DNA of 64,000 nt from Candidatus Caldarchaeum subterraneum (GTDB lineage: Archaea; Thermoproteota; Nitrososphaeria_A; Caldarchaeales; Caldarchaeaceae): contig BA000048.1 in assembly GCA_000270325.1 (NCBI GenBank), positions 256,080-320,079 of the forward strand, given 5' to 3'. Shown in pieces: positions 44,191 to 53,349 of the stretch. Every line of letters starts with the position of its first letter. Within the stretch, counting starts at the first letter, position 1. The notes beneath the pieces were generated by a model that made no database searches, was not told the origin of the DNA, and saw nothing but the letters and a program-made list of their open reading frames with translations. The position numbers and the translations under genes were made by a program.

Positions 44191-44342
44191 CCCTTGACAC
44201 CCGGTATCCGATAGGTTTTGTTATACTCATCGGTGTGAACAAAGACATCGCCGCATTTTCTACATCGGAAGTATTTGTTGACACCTTTCTCCGCCTTCTG
44301 GTCTCCGATGAACTCGAGGTCATGTTCACAGGATTCTGACAT
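44187..44342 (-). CDS. 51-residue zinc-ribbon-like protein
   Basis: MSESCEHDLEFIGDQKAEKG, then KYFRCRKCGDVFVHTDE. Metal ligands: CEH near residue 5-7 and CRKCG near 28-31, a CxH-CxxC type knuckle. A CCATATAGCC element (about 44364-44373) lies 26 nt before the ATG. Longer in-frame extensions upstream would pass through this promoter and the neighbour's start. Function unknown. Confidence 0.7.
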   Translation of the reverse strand: MSESCEHDLEFIGDQKAEKGVNKYFRCRKCGDVFVHTDEYNKTYRIPGVKG

Positions 44343-44397
44343 GTATGGCCTATGTATGAGTTGGCTATATGGTTTTGAGGCGGGTTGAGGCCCTGTG

Positions 44398-45594
44398 ATG
44401 AAGTATCTGCTGACATCGGCGGGTGACGAGGGGCCGCGGACTTTCAGAGCTAGCCAAAGCATCGACCTTGGCCAAATGACGCTGTATGTTGAGGGCGAAA
44501 CCATGGATGTGAAGGGTTTCTTTGAAGGACTGCGTGACGACGAGGCTTTGGTCATCATCTATGCACCCGCCGAAAAGACTCCAACTGTTCCGCATAGGTT
44601 TGAAAGAGCTGTCGAATGGATGAGGATGTTTGAAGGGTTTGCCGGCGGCGTCGTCGGCGGAGGCTTTGTGTTCAGGGATGTTGTCGGGCTTGTGCCGGTT
44701 TTCGTCGGCGGGGGCCGATTCACGGCGACTAACGTGAGGGCAGAGGCTTTGGCGAGAGGGCTTGAGCCGCTGCCCCCAGCGACAGTACTCGACACAACAG
44801 CCGATAAAACAATCAGATACCATGAATGGGGAAAAAATGAGGCTGGGCCTCATCAGGTTCTCGAGGCGCTGCGGCATGCTGTGGAAAAATTTTGCCCACA
44901 CCGAGTCTCAGTCTTCTTCTCCGGCGGCTTAGACAGCCTAATTCTCGCAAAGCTCATTCAAGACAGGAGCGGTTCCCCTCTTCTTCTGACAGTGGGAACG
45001 GTGGAAAGCCACGACTTCGCAGCCGCAGAATCCGCTGCATCGTTTCTCGGGCTGGAGGTTGAGAAAGTGGTTGTCGAGGAAAAGAACGTGGCGGAGGCTT
45101 TGGAGATGCTTGAAAATGTGCTAGGGCCTCTGGGCGACATGGATGCCGCCATCGCTGTGGCCATGTATCTTCTCTCGAAAAAGGCTGTGGAGGCTGGGTG
45201 TGGGACGGCGGTGCTGGGGCAGGGTGCTGACGAGCTTTTCGGCGGCTACATGAAGTATGAGAGGATTCTTCATGAAAAGGGGTATCAAGTGCTTGAGCAG
45301 GTTATGCTGAGGGATTTTGAGATGCTCGCTGCCGAGGGGCTGGTGAGAGATTTTACAGCTGTGAGGCTCGGCGGAGCCTATCCTCTCCCGCTTTATCTCA
45401 CCCGGAATGTTGTTTCGGCGGCTTTGTCCACGCCAGTGGAGCATAAAATACATGTTCAAGGCGGGAGAGTTGTGAGGAAACATGTTTTGCGGATAGTGGG
45501 TAGGATGCTGGGGCTCGGCGACTTGGCTGACAGAGGTAAAAAAGCTCTTCAATACGGGTCGGGGTTGATGAAGATGGTGAGAAGGCTTCGTTGA
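44398..45594 (+). CDS. Asparagine synthetase-like protein without glutaminase Cys
   Basis: 398 residues. C-terminal ATP-pyrophosphatase domain with VSVFFSGGLDSLILAKLIQD near residue 175 and GQGADELFGGYMKYERIL near 280, as in AsnB. The N-terminal 150 residues resemble a shrunken Ntn-type domain but lack the Cys at position 2 needed to take nitrogen from glutamine, so it would use ammonia or another amine or act on another substrate. Overlaps the HD-domain gene by 4 nt. Confidence 0.8.
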   Translation: MKYLLTSAGDEGPRTFRASQSIDLGQMTLYVEGETMDVKGFFEGLRDDEALVIIYAPAEKTPTVPHRFERAVEWMRMFEGFAGGVVGGGFVFRDVVGLVPVFVGGGRFTATNVRAEALARGLEPLPPATVLDTTADKTIRYHEWGKNEAGPHQVLEALRHAVEKFCPHRVSVFFSGGLDSLILAKLIQDRSGSPLLLTVGTVESHDFAAAESAASFLGLEVEKVVVEEKNVAEALEMLENVLGPLGDMDAAIAVAMYLLSKKAVEAGCGTAVLGQGADELFGGYMKYERILHEKGYQVLEQVMLRDFEMLAAEGLVRDFTAVRLGGAYPLPLYLTRNVVSAALSTPVEHKIHVQGGRVVRKHVLRIVGRMLGLGDLADRGKKALQYGSGLMKMVRRLR

Positions 45595-46058
45595 AGCAGC
45601 TTGTCTCGGCTCTGCTTCTTCTCAAGAGGCTTCCGCGCACGGGCTGGCTTGAGGAAGGAGTCAAAAATCCCGAGAGCGTGGCGAGCCACAGCTACTCACT
45701 CGCGGTGATGACCATGGTGGAGGCTGAGGCCCGTGGCCTCGATGTCTGCAAAGCTGTGAAAATGGCTCTGCTACACGACCTCGCCGAAAGCTACACAGGA
45801 GACCTCACACCCGCCACCAAGAAAAAAATCCCGAAAAACATACTCCAACAAGTCGAGAAAGCCATAGTCAGGGAGCTGTTCTCCAGCCTCCCACCTAAAA
45901 TCGCCCAGCAATACACCGAACTCCACCAAGAATATCTCGGGAGAAGAACCCCCGAGGCACGGCTTGTCCACAAGCTCGACCGAAGAGAACTAGTCGAAGA
46001 GGCCCTCTGGCTCAACAAGAGACAGAAAATCAGCCTGAAAAGATTCGGCATAGCTTAA
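45591..46058 (+). CDS. HD domain phosphohydrolase (YfbR/HDDC2-like)
   Basis: 155 residues with metal-binding pattern PESVASHSYSLAVMTM (His), ALLHDLAESYTGDLTP (HD) and LVHKLDRRELVEEALW (Asp). This is the 5'-deoxynucleotidase/HDDC2 pattern, acting on dNMPs or similar. TTG start overlapping the AsnB-like gene. Confidence 0.88.
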   Translation: MKQLVSALLLLKRLPRTGWLEEGVKNPESVASHSYSLAVMTMVEAEARGLDVCKAVKMALLHDLAESYTGDLTPATKKKIPKNILQQVEKAIVRELFSSLPPKIAQQYTELHQEYLGRRTPEARLVHKLDRRELVEEALWLNKRQKISLKRFGIA

Positions 46059-46086
46059 ATGCGACGCTGCCCCTTGATGCATAGGC

Positions 46087-47160
46087 TTGTCTGTTGACGA
46101 CTACGTGGTGAAGGCGCTTCTCTCTGGTTTTCCGTTTCTGAGAGAGGTGAGGGATTACGTTGCTCAGCAGGGTCTTCGTCTCGAGGATTTTGACGGCAAC
46201 AACGAGTATCTCGAAGCGGCTGTGAGGAGGGTAGAGGAGGCTCTACGCCGATGGCCCGCCAGACGGCCTCAACCCCTCGAGACAAGCGACGTAGAAATCT
46301 ACAGCCACCCACTCGCCATGGCTCTTGTAGCTATGCTTGACAGCTCCTTCGCCAAGAGAAGGTTCGCGGCCTACGAGGCCGAGAGATACGCAACGATGCT
46401 GAAAAACATACGGGAAGACCAGGTGAAAGCGGTGGGCTACGTGATGTCCGAGGTTCTAGGCATGAGGATAAAAGAGGGCCAACCACCACATGAGTTCTGG
46501 ATACATTTCGTCGACTACCTCAAGCACGCAACACCTCTCAACGAGCCGAGGTTCAAACTCGTCAACAGAATTCTCGACAAAGGCTACGTCGCCGTAACAC
46601 GCAGCGAGGCAATCACCCTTGTCAAAAACGGCCTCGAGAAACTCATACACCAACGGCTTGAGAAAATGGGCAGCCTAACACCGCCACCCTTCCTCGAAAA
46701 ACATGTCGAGAGGCTGAAGAAACTGCTTGAATCAGTTCACCAGAGAGAAGCAGCTCCAGCTGTTAGGCTCGACCCCGACAAATGGCCTCCATGTATGCAG
46801 GCCCTTCGGAAACGGCTTCTCGCAGGCGAGCCTGTGAGCCATTTCGGCAACTTCGCAGCCGCCGCCTTCATGCTACGCATCGGCATGACTGTCGACGAGG
46901 TCGTCAACATCTACAGCCAGCGGGGAGACTTCGACCCCAGAATAGCACGTTACCAAGTCGAGCACATCGCAGGACTCAAGGGAAGCCGTACAAAATACAG
47001 CGTCCCCCGCTGCGCAACCATGCAGACACACGGCCTCTGCATAGAGGAGGGGAGGCTCTGCGGCGGAGTTAAGACACCTCTGCAGTTTTATAAGAGGGTT
47101 AGGGCCGGTATGAGAAATGAGCGGAGCGGGGCAAACGCTTCACCAGGCGGTCAAACGTAA
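46087..47160 (+). CDS. priL: DNA primase large subunit PriL
   Basis: 357 residues. N-terminal helical domain and a C-terminal Fe-S domain with four Cys: PPCMQALRKR, RCATMQTHGLC and RLCGGVKTPLQFY. Together with PriS (not in the window) it makes RNA primers. TTG start 46087. The 3' end overlaps the MFS gene by 44 nt. Confidence 0.92.
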   Translation: MSVDDYVVKALLSGFPFLREVRDYVAQQGLRLEDFDGNNEYLEAAVRRVEEALRRWPARRPQPLETSDVEIYSHPLAMALVAMLDSSFAKRRFAAYEAERYATMLKNIREDQVKAVGYVMSEVLGMRIKEGQPPHEFWIHFVDYLKHATPLNEPRFKLVNRILDKGYVAVTRSEAITLVKNGLEKLIHQRLEKMGSLTPPPFLEKHVERLKKLLESVHQREAAPAVRLDPDKWPPCMQALRKRLLAGEPVSHFGNFAAAAFMLRIGMTVDEVVNIYSQRGDFDPRIARYQVEHIAGLKGSRTKYSVPRCATMQTHGLCIEEGRLCGGVKTPLQFYKRVRAGMRNERSGANASPGGQT

Positions 47161-48334
47161 CCTCGCATACATAGCCGCGACACAGGCTTTTTTGACGATT
47201 ATTGTCCAAACGTTTGTGGTCCATGTGCCTATAACCATTTCTCTTCTAGGCGGCTCAGCCGCCTTGGCTGGGTTGGGTTCTGCCCTGATGTGGGGCGGAA
47301 GGATTGTGACAACCTATCAAATGGGTAGGCTGATGGACAGAGTGGGACGAATGCCAGTCATCTACTCGGGCATGGTTGTAGCCGCTTTGTCCGCCGCCGC
47401 GGCCGCGTTTTTCTACCAGCAACGGTTCATGGAGGCTTTTCTGATGGTAATTGTCTTGTTCGGTGTTGGACGCGGAATGGCTGACTATGGCAGGATGGCG
47501 GCGGGAGACATGCTGCCTCCGGAGAAACGCGGCCTTGGAACAGGTGTTATCTTGACGGGTAGCATGGTGGGGACTTTGGCTGTGCCGCCGATAATCGCTG
47601 CTGTGCAGATGCTCTCGGGCGGGGAAAACATCGCCGCAACCTATCTAGCGCTCACACCATTTGCCGCAGGCGGTTTTGCTGCCGCATATGCGGTGAAACC
47701 CGACCCGCTACAAATAGCCAAAACCCTCAGACAGGGTAACCCATCCGAAACACATCAACAAGCCGTCAGAAAAATTTCTGAAATAATAAACCGTAGAATG
47801 GTGTTTGCAATTGTTTCAGCTGCTGTGTCGACGGGTGTGATGGTTGCATACATGTCGCTCGGCTCCCTGCTCCTACACCTCGGACATGTTGAGACAACAG
47901 TTATCTCAGCCGTCGTAACCCTCCATGTCATAGGGATGTACGCGTTCTCGATACCGCTTGGGAAAGCGGCCGACATCGTTGGAAGAGTGCCTGTCACCCT
48001 CGTGGGAGTTATTGTCTGCTCAATAGGCTCATACATCATGTCCGTCGGCAAAAGCCTCGACATCGTCACCATCGGCATGTTTCTCGTCGGCGTGGGCTGG
48101 AGCGCGGCAACAGTCGCCTCAATAGCACTTATCTCCGACGAAACACAGCCAGCCGAGAGAGGAAAAGCCATGGGCCTCAACGACACAGCCACAGCACTAA
48201 CATCACTCACCACACCAATACTCCTATCAGTAATCTTCCAAAACTATGGAGACACAGCACTAGGCCTCGCGGGACTAGCAGCAGCCACACCAACAATAAT
48301 CCTCGCAATAACCGCAAAAAGAAAAAAGGTTTAA
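47117..48334 (+). CDS. Major facilitator superfamily transporter
   Basis: 405 residues with about 12 membrane segments. The loop 2-3 motif GRIVTTYQMGRLMDRVGRMP and the second-half equivalent GKAADIVGRVPVTL are the MFS signature. Substrate unknown. Overlaps priL by 44 nt. Confidence 0.88.
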   Translation: MSGAGQTLHQAVKRNLAYIAATQAFLTIIVQTFVVHVPITISLLGGSAALAGLGSALMWGGRIVTTYQMGRLMDRVGRMPVIYSGMVVAALSAAAAAFFYQQRFMEAFLMVIVLFGVGRGMADYGRMAAGDMLPPEKRGLGTGVILTGSMVGTLAVPPIIAAVQMLSGGENIAATYLALTPFAAGGFAAAYAVKPDPLQIAKTLRQGNPSETHQQAVRKISEIINRRMVFAIVSAAVSTGVMVAYMSLGSLLLHLGHVETTVISAVVTLHVIGMYAFSIPLGKAADIVGRVPVTLVGVIVCSIGSYIMSVGKSLDIVTIGMFLVGVGWSAATVASIALISDETQPAERGKAMGLNDTATALTSLTTPILLSVIFQNYGDTALGLAGLAAATPTIILAITAKRKKV

Positions 48335-48381
48335 ACCCCGGATGTGTGGGTTGAGCACGTTCGAAGATTGCTCTCAAACCC

Positions 48382-48582
48382 GTGTAACTTGATTTAGATT
48401 ATGACGAGGAGAATGATGTTCTCTACATATCTTTCGGCGAGCCACGGGAGGCCGATGACAGCGTATAGTCTCAGGAATGAGTAATATTGCGAACAAGAGA
48501 GGGAGAACTAGTAGGGATAACGATAGCGGGGCTCAAGTCGCGAAAGAAAATAAACCGTAATAAGCCTCCGAAGAGTTTCTGA
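48382..48582 (+). pseudogene. DUF2283 gene remnant with three in-frame stops
   Basis: From GTG 48382 the single frame reads V, TAA (48385), LDLDYDEENDVLYISFGEPR, EADDSV, TAG (48466), SQE, TGA (48478), VILRTREGELVGITIAG and a basic tail to TGA 48580. The blocks DYDEENDVLYI and GELVGITIAG are the DUF2283 pattern, as in the intact gene at 4846. All in one frame, so decay by point changes rather than indels. Confidence 0.75.
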
Positions 48583-48613
48583 ACCCTGTTCAACAGAGAA
48601 AACAAAATAAAAA

Positions 48614-49219
48614 TTAGACCTTTAGTTTAGAGAATCTTTTTTCGACGTCGTCCCAGTTGACGACTTCCCACCACTTGTCTACGTATGCGGCGCGGTCGTT
48701 TTTGTATTGTAGGTAGTAGGCGTGTTCCCATACGTCGAGGGTGAGCAGGAGTGGGAGGTCGGGTGGATGCATGAAGTTCTGTTTCTCCACCTGGTAGATG
48801 ACAAGTGTCTCGGATTCTGGGTCGTATGTGAGTATGGCCCAGCCCACGGCTTCGACGTTTTTGGCTGCGTCGCTGAATTGTTTCTTGAAGTTCTCGAAGC
48901 TGCCAAAGTCCTTGTTTATCTGGTCGGCTATTGCTCCTCCCGGTGTTCCTCCGCCTTTTCCCGGCGGCGCCATGTTTGGCCAGAAGACTGAGTGGAGCTT
49001 GTGTCCGCTGAGGTTGAAGCTGAGGTCCCGCAGTATGCCGCGGATGTTTTCAGGGTTCTCACCCTTCCGCTGTTTCTCCAGCCTCTCGAGAGCCGCGTTG
49101 GCGCCGTTTACATATGCTTGATGATGCTTGGTGTGGTGAAGCGTCATGATCTCGGCGGATATCACGGGCTCCAGCGCGTTGTATGCATATGGAAGAGGTG
49201 GCAAGCTATATTTTTTCAT
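48614..49219 (-). CDS. sod: Superoxide dismutase, Fe/Mn type
   Basis: 201 residues from ATG 49219. Metal ligands in MTLHHTKHHQAYVNGANAAL (His), SGHKLHSVFWPNM (His) and LLTLDVWEHAYYLQYKND (Asp, His). Detoxifies superoxide in the cytoplasm. Fe versus Mn not decided from sequence. TTG 49225 is a possible longer start. Confidence 0.95.
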   Translation of the reverse strand: MKKYSLPPLPYAYNALEPVISAEIMTLHHTKHHQAYVNGANAALERLEKQRKGENPENIRGILRDLSFNLSGHKLHSVFWPNMAPPGKGGGTPGGAIADQINKDFGSFENFKKQFSDAAKNVEAVGWAILTYDPESETLVIYQVEKQNFMHPPDLPLLLTLDVWEHAYYLQYKNDRAAYVDKWWEVVNWDDVEKRFSKLKV

Positions 49220-49266
49220 CGTCAACAGCTTTGCAGCCGCTTATAAAAGACTATCGTTTTTCATCA

Positions 49267-50408
49267 TTATTTGAGTTGTTTCTTGGAGAGAGTTGGTATG
49301 AGGGGTAGGAGGATGAGGTAGAGGGCTGCGGCGAGGTAGAAGGATGATGCGAATCCATGTAAAACGTCGTGGAGGACTCCGAATAGATAAGGCATCGTTA
49401 TGGCTCCTGCTGCCGCTGATGTGTTGAGGTATCCCGCGGCGACGCTGGCTCCACCTGCGTGATACATGTCTCTGAGAATGGCGAAAGCCGCTGGTGTGGG
49501 CAGGTAGATGAGAAAACCAAGCAACGCTACGTAGGGAAGAAGCAGCCAGCCGGGGACGAATTGAGACACCGCTAGAGCAGCCGCGAGAGCGGCGACATTC
49601 ATTACCAAAACACGTCCCTTGCCAAGCATGTCGGTCAAATATCCCCCGACCGTGAGCGAGACGATTCCGGCCATCTGCAGTATCGATGCGTAGAAAGCCG
49701 CCGAGTCTCCTGAGAGCCCGTGCAGGCTGGCCAACGCTGTCGGCATCCATGTTGTCGCAGCGATAATCACCCCAAGCCGTACAAAATGAAGAATGTTCAG
49801 AAAATAGAACCCGGAATTTTTCGAAAAGTCTGTGGGCCTTTTTTCCAGCCTTCGACGCTGAGCTGTGAACATCAAGATTGAGGCGACTGGGATAAGTGCT
49901 GCGAAGACGAGTGTTGCTGATACAAGCCCTGCTTGCCACTTTCCCCCCGAGGCGGCGAAACTATAGTATGCTCCCAGCCCTGTTCCAGCGTTGAAGCCGC
50001 ATGCGACGAACCCTGTGGCGAAGGAGCGTCTCTCATCACCAACTTCGAAGGCGAGCTGGAGAGTTGGTATGAAAACTGCTCCTCCTACGAAGCCCTGCAA
50101 AAACCTGTAAAACAGTATCTCGTTCCATGTTGATGAGGTGGCGAAAACAAAGTGGAAAACAGCGTAGACCACCAAGCCTGCTGAGACAACCCGAACTACA
50201 CCTAAACGCTCAGCAAGCATGGCGAAGGGCACTTGGCTGATGAGGTAGCCTGCGAAAAACGCTGAGCCAACCAGCCCCCTTCAGAAAGAGGAACACCTAC
50301 GTCTCGCAGCATCGAAGGCAAAAGTGTTGAAAAAGAGCCCACAAAGGCTCCGAAGATGACGTTGGCCAAAAACCCTCCAACAACCGGTAGCCAGACAGTT
50401 TTTCTCAA
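49267..50408 (-). CDS. MFS transporter, frame broken at a G5 run
   Basis: The first frame (ATG-like start 50408) encodes VWLPVVGGFLANVIFGAFVG and DVGVPLSEGG, then runs off to a stop at 50202. The second frame gives LVGSAFFAGYLISQVPFAML and the remaining 11 or so membrane segments. One extra G in the run at 50275-50279 (C5 on the plus strand) restores VPLSEGGLVGSAFFAG and a single carrier of about 380 residues. MFS loop features: DMLGKGRVLVMNV and RFLQGFVGGAVFIPT. Confidence 0.82.
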
Positions 50409-50538
50409 TCTCTACAGACAGCAAGCCGGCCACTATTTAACAGCGGCTTCTTTTCTGGAGCTGTTTGTTGCTATTCGTCTAACGCTCCGCCTGGAGGTGT
50501 GGAGTTTTTCACTTGGTTTTGTTCTGACTGTGCAGTTT

Positions 50539-51699
50539 TCAGTTTCCTCCCGCGGCTCCTAGTGGCAGGTCTATCCAAGGCCAGTCGAATACGGAGTCAT
50601 CGTCGAACCAAGCATAATAGCCGGCTGGAACTGTCTGCATAATGCATCTTGTAGGGTCGCAGCTTCCAGAAACTTCTCTGCCGAATGCATCGGTCCAGAA
50701 CTGTGAAGGCCCGGGGTTGCCCCAGCCATAGTCAGGGTGCTCCACAGCTCGCATGTTGCCGAGGAAGAAGCTCCTCGGGTCGCCGAAGGGTAGGCCCTCG
50801 ACTACTTCCGATATCGGATAAACCCGTGAAAGGTCTCCGACCTTCATGTATGTCATGGGGTTGTAGACAGCTATTCCCGGTGCAGCGAAGAATTTTGCGC
50901 CGTTAACCTGCCCTGTTCCCACACGCACAGCAAAATACCACACCTCGTAGAAAAGCCCCCGTCTCACACATTCCTCATCGGGGACAATTCTGTCGCCTAC
51001 ACGTGGGCCGCATTTGGGGTTAAGCTCACCTGTAGGCGCCATCAAACTCACCTTCGTTACACGTCCCGCCGAGTCCACGACATCTATCTGAATACTGTGA
51101 AGGGATTGGACAAGCCTTCTCGCTCCAGCTGTTCCTTGATGAACCACGATGCGCCACTCGGCGTTGTTTCCCAGACCGTTCCCAGCCATCCTTTTGTAGA
51201 AAACCTTGAAACCCGCGTGAGCCGCTATCTCCTCAACCATGCCACCGACCTTCGCCGCGTATCCAAACGGCGGTAAATCTATAAACCGGCCCTGACGAGG
51301 GTTATCTCCATGCTCATGCGCAAAAGTGCACATGCCCTTAGAGGGGTCGCCGGGGTCGATGGGCACTGTTACGGGATGCCATGTCCTGTATTTGCGGCCA
51401 TCCGGCCCAATCACAAAATATCTGTCATGAACTTCTGGGGGACAGTTGCCGAGGATGAGCGGGTTCACGGCTGGAAAAGTATCCGAATACTGTTGTGACG
51501 TGGTTGTTTGTGATGATGTGGTGGTTATTGTGGATGTGGGGGTTGTTGAAAGTGTTGTGGATGTTCGTGTTCGGGTTCTTGTTCTGCGTGGATTTTTCGC
51601 GGCCTCGGCATCATCCAACACCAACCCAACGAAAAGGATAGCTATCACGAGGACTGCGACTATAACAGTCGCTTTCCTAGACGTCATGGATGTGGACAT
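50539..51699 (-). CDS. Secreted/anchored protein with Thr-rich linker
   Basis: 386 residues from ATG 51699; frame open further up to 51741. Hydrophobic segment VIVAVLVIAILFVGLVL near residue 12-28 (signal peptide or anchor), a low-complexity linker RTRTRTRTSTTLSTTPTST near 40-75, then a 300-residue domain with FVIGPDGRKYRTWHPVTVP, CTFAHEHGDNPRQG and eight cysteines. The HEH segment hints at metal binding. No family recognised. Convergent to nothing; its start overlaps the 5' region of nth on the other strand. Confidence 0.75.
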   Translation of the reverse strand: MSTSMTSRKATVIVAVLVIAILFVGLVLDDAEAAKNPRRTRTRTRTSTTLSTTPTSTITTTSSQTTTSQQYSDTFPAVNPLILGNCPPEVHDRYFVIGPDGRKYRTWHPVTVPIDPGDPSKGMCTFAHEHGDNPRQGRFIDLPPFGYAAKVGGMVEEIAAHAGFKVFYKRMAGNGLGNNAEWRIVVHQGTAGARRLVQSLHSIQIDVVDSAGRVTKVSLMAPTGELNPKCGPRVGDRIVPDEECVRRGLFYEVWYFAVRVGTGQVNGAKFFAAPGIAVYNPMTYMKVGDLSRVYPISEVVEGLPFGDPRSFFLGNMRAVEHPDYGWGNPGPSQFWTDAFGREVSGSCDPTRCIMQTVPAGYYAWFDDDSVFDWPWIDLPLGAAGGN

Positions 51700-51821
51700 G
51701 ATTTTGTGTGAAATATTCTTTTTGTGGTAGATGTGAGCCAAATGCTTGTTCTATTTTTCCCGAATTATGGGCGTGTATGCGGCATGGTTTTATTCCGTTG
51801 TTTTACGCCGTTTTGGGGGAA

Positions 51822-52475
51822 ATGGATAGGGATGCTTTTGCTCAGGTTGTCGAGGTTTTGAAAAAGCGTTATGGAAACGAGCCGTTTCCCGTCCATGTTG
51901 CTGATGCCTGTGCTTTCAAGGTTCTTGTGGGAGCTGTTCTCTCCCATAGAACTCGTGACGAGAAAACAGATGAGGCTTACCACAACCTCTTCACATGGTT
52001 CAATGACCCGCGTGACATCGCCTCGGCCGATGTGAGAACTGTCGCCCGCCTTATCAAACCCGTCGGATTCTACAGACAGAAAGCCAAGAGAATCAAACAG
52101 CTGGCTAAGATTGTCTACGGCAAGCTGGGTGGACGTGTGCCTGACAATCGTGCGGAGTTGTTGAAGCTGCCCGGCGTGGGCCCCAAATCGGCTGACATCG
52201 TTTTATCCATAGCGTTCAACAGGCCGGAGATAGCTGTCGACACTCATGTGGAGACGGTGGCGAAACGGCTTGGCATAGCCGATGGAAAGGCGGGATATGA
52301 GGAGGTGAAGAAAGCCCTAACCACGCTAAGCAAACCCGACGACATACGTTTAATCAATCATCTATTCGTCAAATTCGGGCGCGAGATATGCCGCAGGCCA
52401 AGGCCACGGTGCAGCCTTTGCCCAATAACAGAATATTGCCGATATTATCGAGAGGTTATAGCCCCAGTTTCTTGA
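51822..52475 (+). CDS. nth: Endonuclease III (DNA glycosylase/AP lyase)
   Basis: 217 residues from ATG 51822; the frame is open back to 51708 but that would overlap the neighbouring start. Helix-hairpin-helix LPGVGPKSADIVLSIAF with catalytic Lys, catalytic Asp in AVDTHVETVAKRLG, and the Fe-S loop CRRPRPRCSLCPITEYC (C-x6-C-x2-C-x5-C). Base-excision repair of oxidised pyrimidines. Convergent 20-nt overlap with peroxiredoxin. Confidence 0.93.
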   Translation: MDRDAFAQVVEVLKKRYGNEPFPVHVADACAFKVLVGAVLSHRTRDEKTDEAYHNLFTWFNDPRDIASADVRTVARLIKPVGFYRQKAKRIKQLAKIVYGKLGGRVPDNRAELLKLPGVGPKSADIVLSIAFNRPEIAVDTHVETVAKRLGIADGKAGYEEVKKALTTLSKPDDIRLINHLFVKFGREICRRPRPRCSLCPITEYCRYYREVIAPVS

Positions 52476-52914
52476 TTGTCTCGAGAACCTCTTCTGCGTG
52501 GCCGTCGGCGACAACCTTGTGAAACGCCGCTCTGATTACACCGTCTCTGTCGATGATGAATGTTTTCCTAATGCAGCGGCCTTTCTCCTCGCTGTAGCTG
52601 TTGTATAGCCGCGCCACCTTGCCCCCGCTGTCAGACAGAAGTGTGAAATTCAGACCATATTTTGCGATGAATTTTTGATGTGACTCGGGGCTGTCGACGC
52701 TTATGCCCACAACGTTGACACCGTGTTTACTCAGCTTCTCCATCGAGTCCCTGAAGCCGCAGGCCTCGGTGGTGCATCCCGGTGTATCGTCCTTTGGATA
52801 AAAGTAGAGGACCAGTGCTCTGCCGTTACTTAGCAACTGTTTTAGACTGGTTTTTCGGCCCTGGTGGTCGGGTAGCTCGAAGTCCGGGGCCCTGTCACCA
52901 GCCTCGGGCTTCAT
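52456..52914 (-). CDS. bcp: Peroxiredoxin (BCP/PrxQ type)
   Basis: 152 residues: APDFELPDHQGRKTSLKQLL, peroxidatic Cys in YPKDDTPGCTTEACGFRD with a second Cys five residues later as in PrxQ, and VVGISVDSPESHQKFIAKYG. Reduces hydroperoxides. Overlaps the IscA-type gene by 4 nt; SOD and Nth nearby form an oxidative-stress neighbourhood. Confidence 0.93.
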   Translation of the reverse strand: MKPEAGDRAPDFELPDHQGRKTSLKQLLSNGRALVLYFYPKDDTPGCTTEACGFRDSMEKLSKHGVNVVGISVDSPESHQKFIAKYGLNFTLLSDSGGKVARLYNSYSEEKGRCIRKTFIIDRDGVIRAAFHKVVADGHAEEVLETIKKLGL

Positions 52915-53264
52915 TTCAGGTTAAAGCTCTGTCCACAGCCGCAGCTGGAGACTACGTTGGGGTTGTTGATGGCGAACCCTGACCCCATCACATCCTCAAT
53001 ATAGTCGATTTCAGAGCCCTCGAGAAACGGTGCGCTAAAGCTGTCTACAACAACTTTCACACCATGGGCGTTGACGACGACATCATCCTCGTAAACGTTC
53101 TCGTCAAGCGCCATGCCGTAGCGGTATCCCGAGCATCCGCCGCCGGTTATGTATATCCTGAGAGCCATTTTATCGCTTCCACCCTCCTGCTCAATCAGCT
53201 GGGCAATCTTCTTCGCAGCTCTTTCTGTGACCGTGAGCTTGAAAGCTTCTTTCTGAACCTCCAT
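52911..53264 (-). CDS. HesB/IscA-type Fe-S cluster assembly protein
   Basis: 117 residues: LTVTERAAKKIAQLIEQEGG, GGGCSGYRYGMALDENV and the C-terminal CGCGQSF; three conserved Cys carry or transfer Fe-S clusters. Fe-S clients in the window include Nth, PriL, RpoD and probably the RPC34-like protein. Confidence 0.93.
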   Translation of the reverse strand: MEVQKEAFKLTVTERAAKKIAQLIEQEGGSDKMALRIYITGGGCSGYRYGMALDENVYEDDVVVNAHGVKVVVDSFSAPFLEGSEIDYIEDVMGSGFAINNPNVVSSCGCGQSFNLK

Positions 53265-53349
53265 GCCATTTACGCTTGTTGAGCCTTATAAAAGCATTTG
53301 CGACTTACACTTTTAAATTGGCGGTGCAATCATCTGCAGAGGAACTGAG

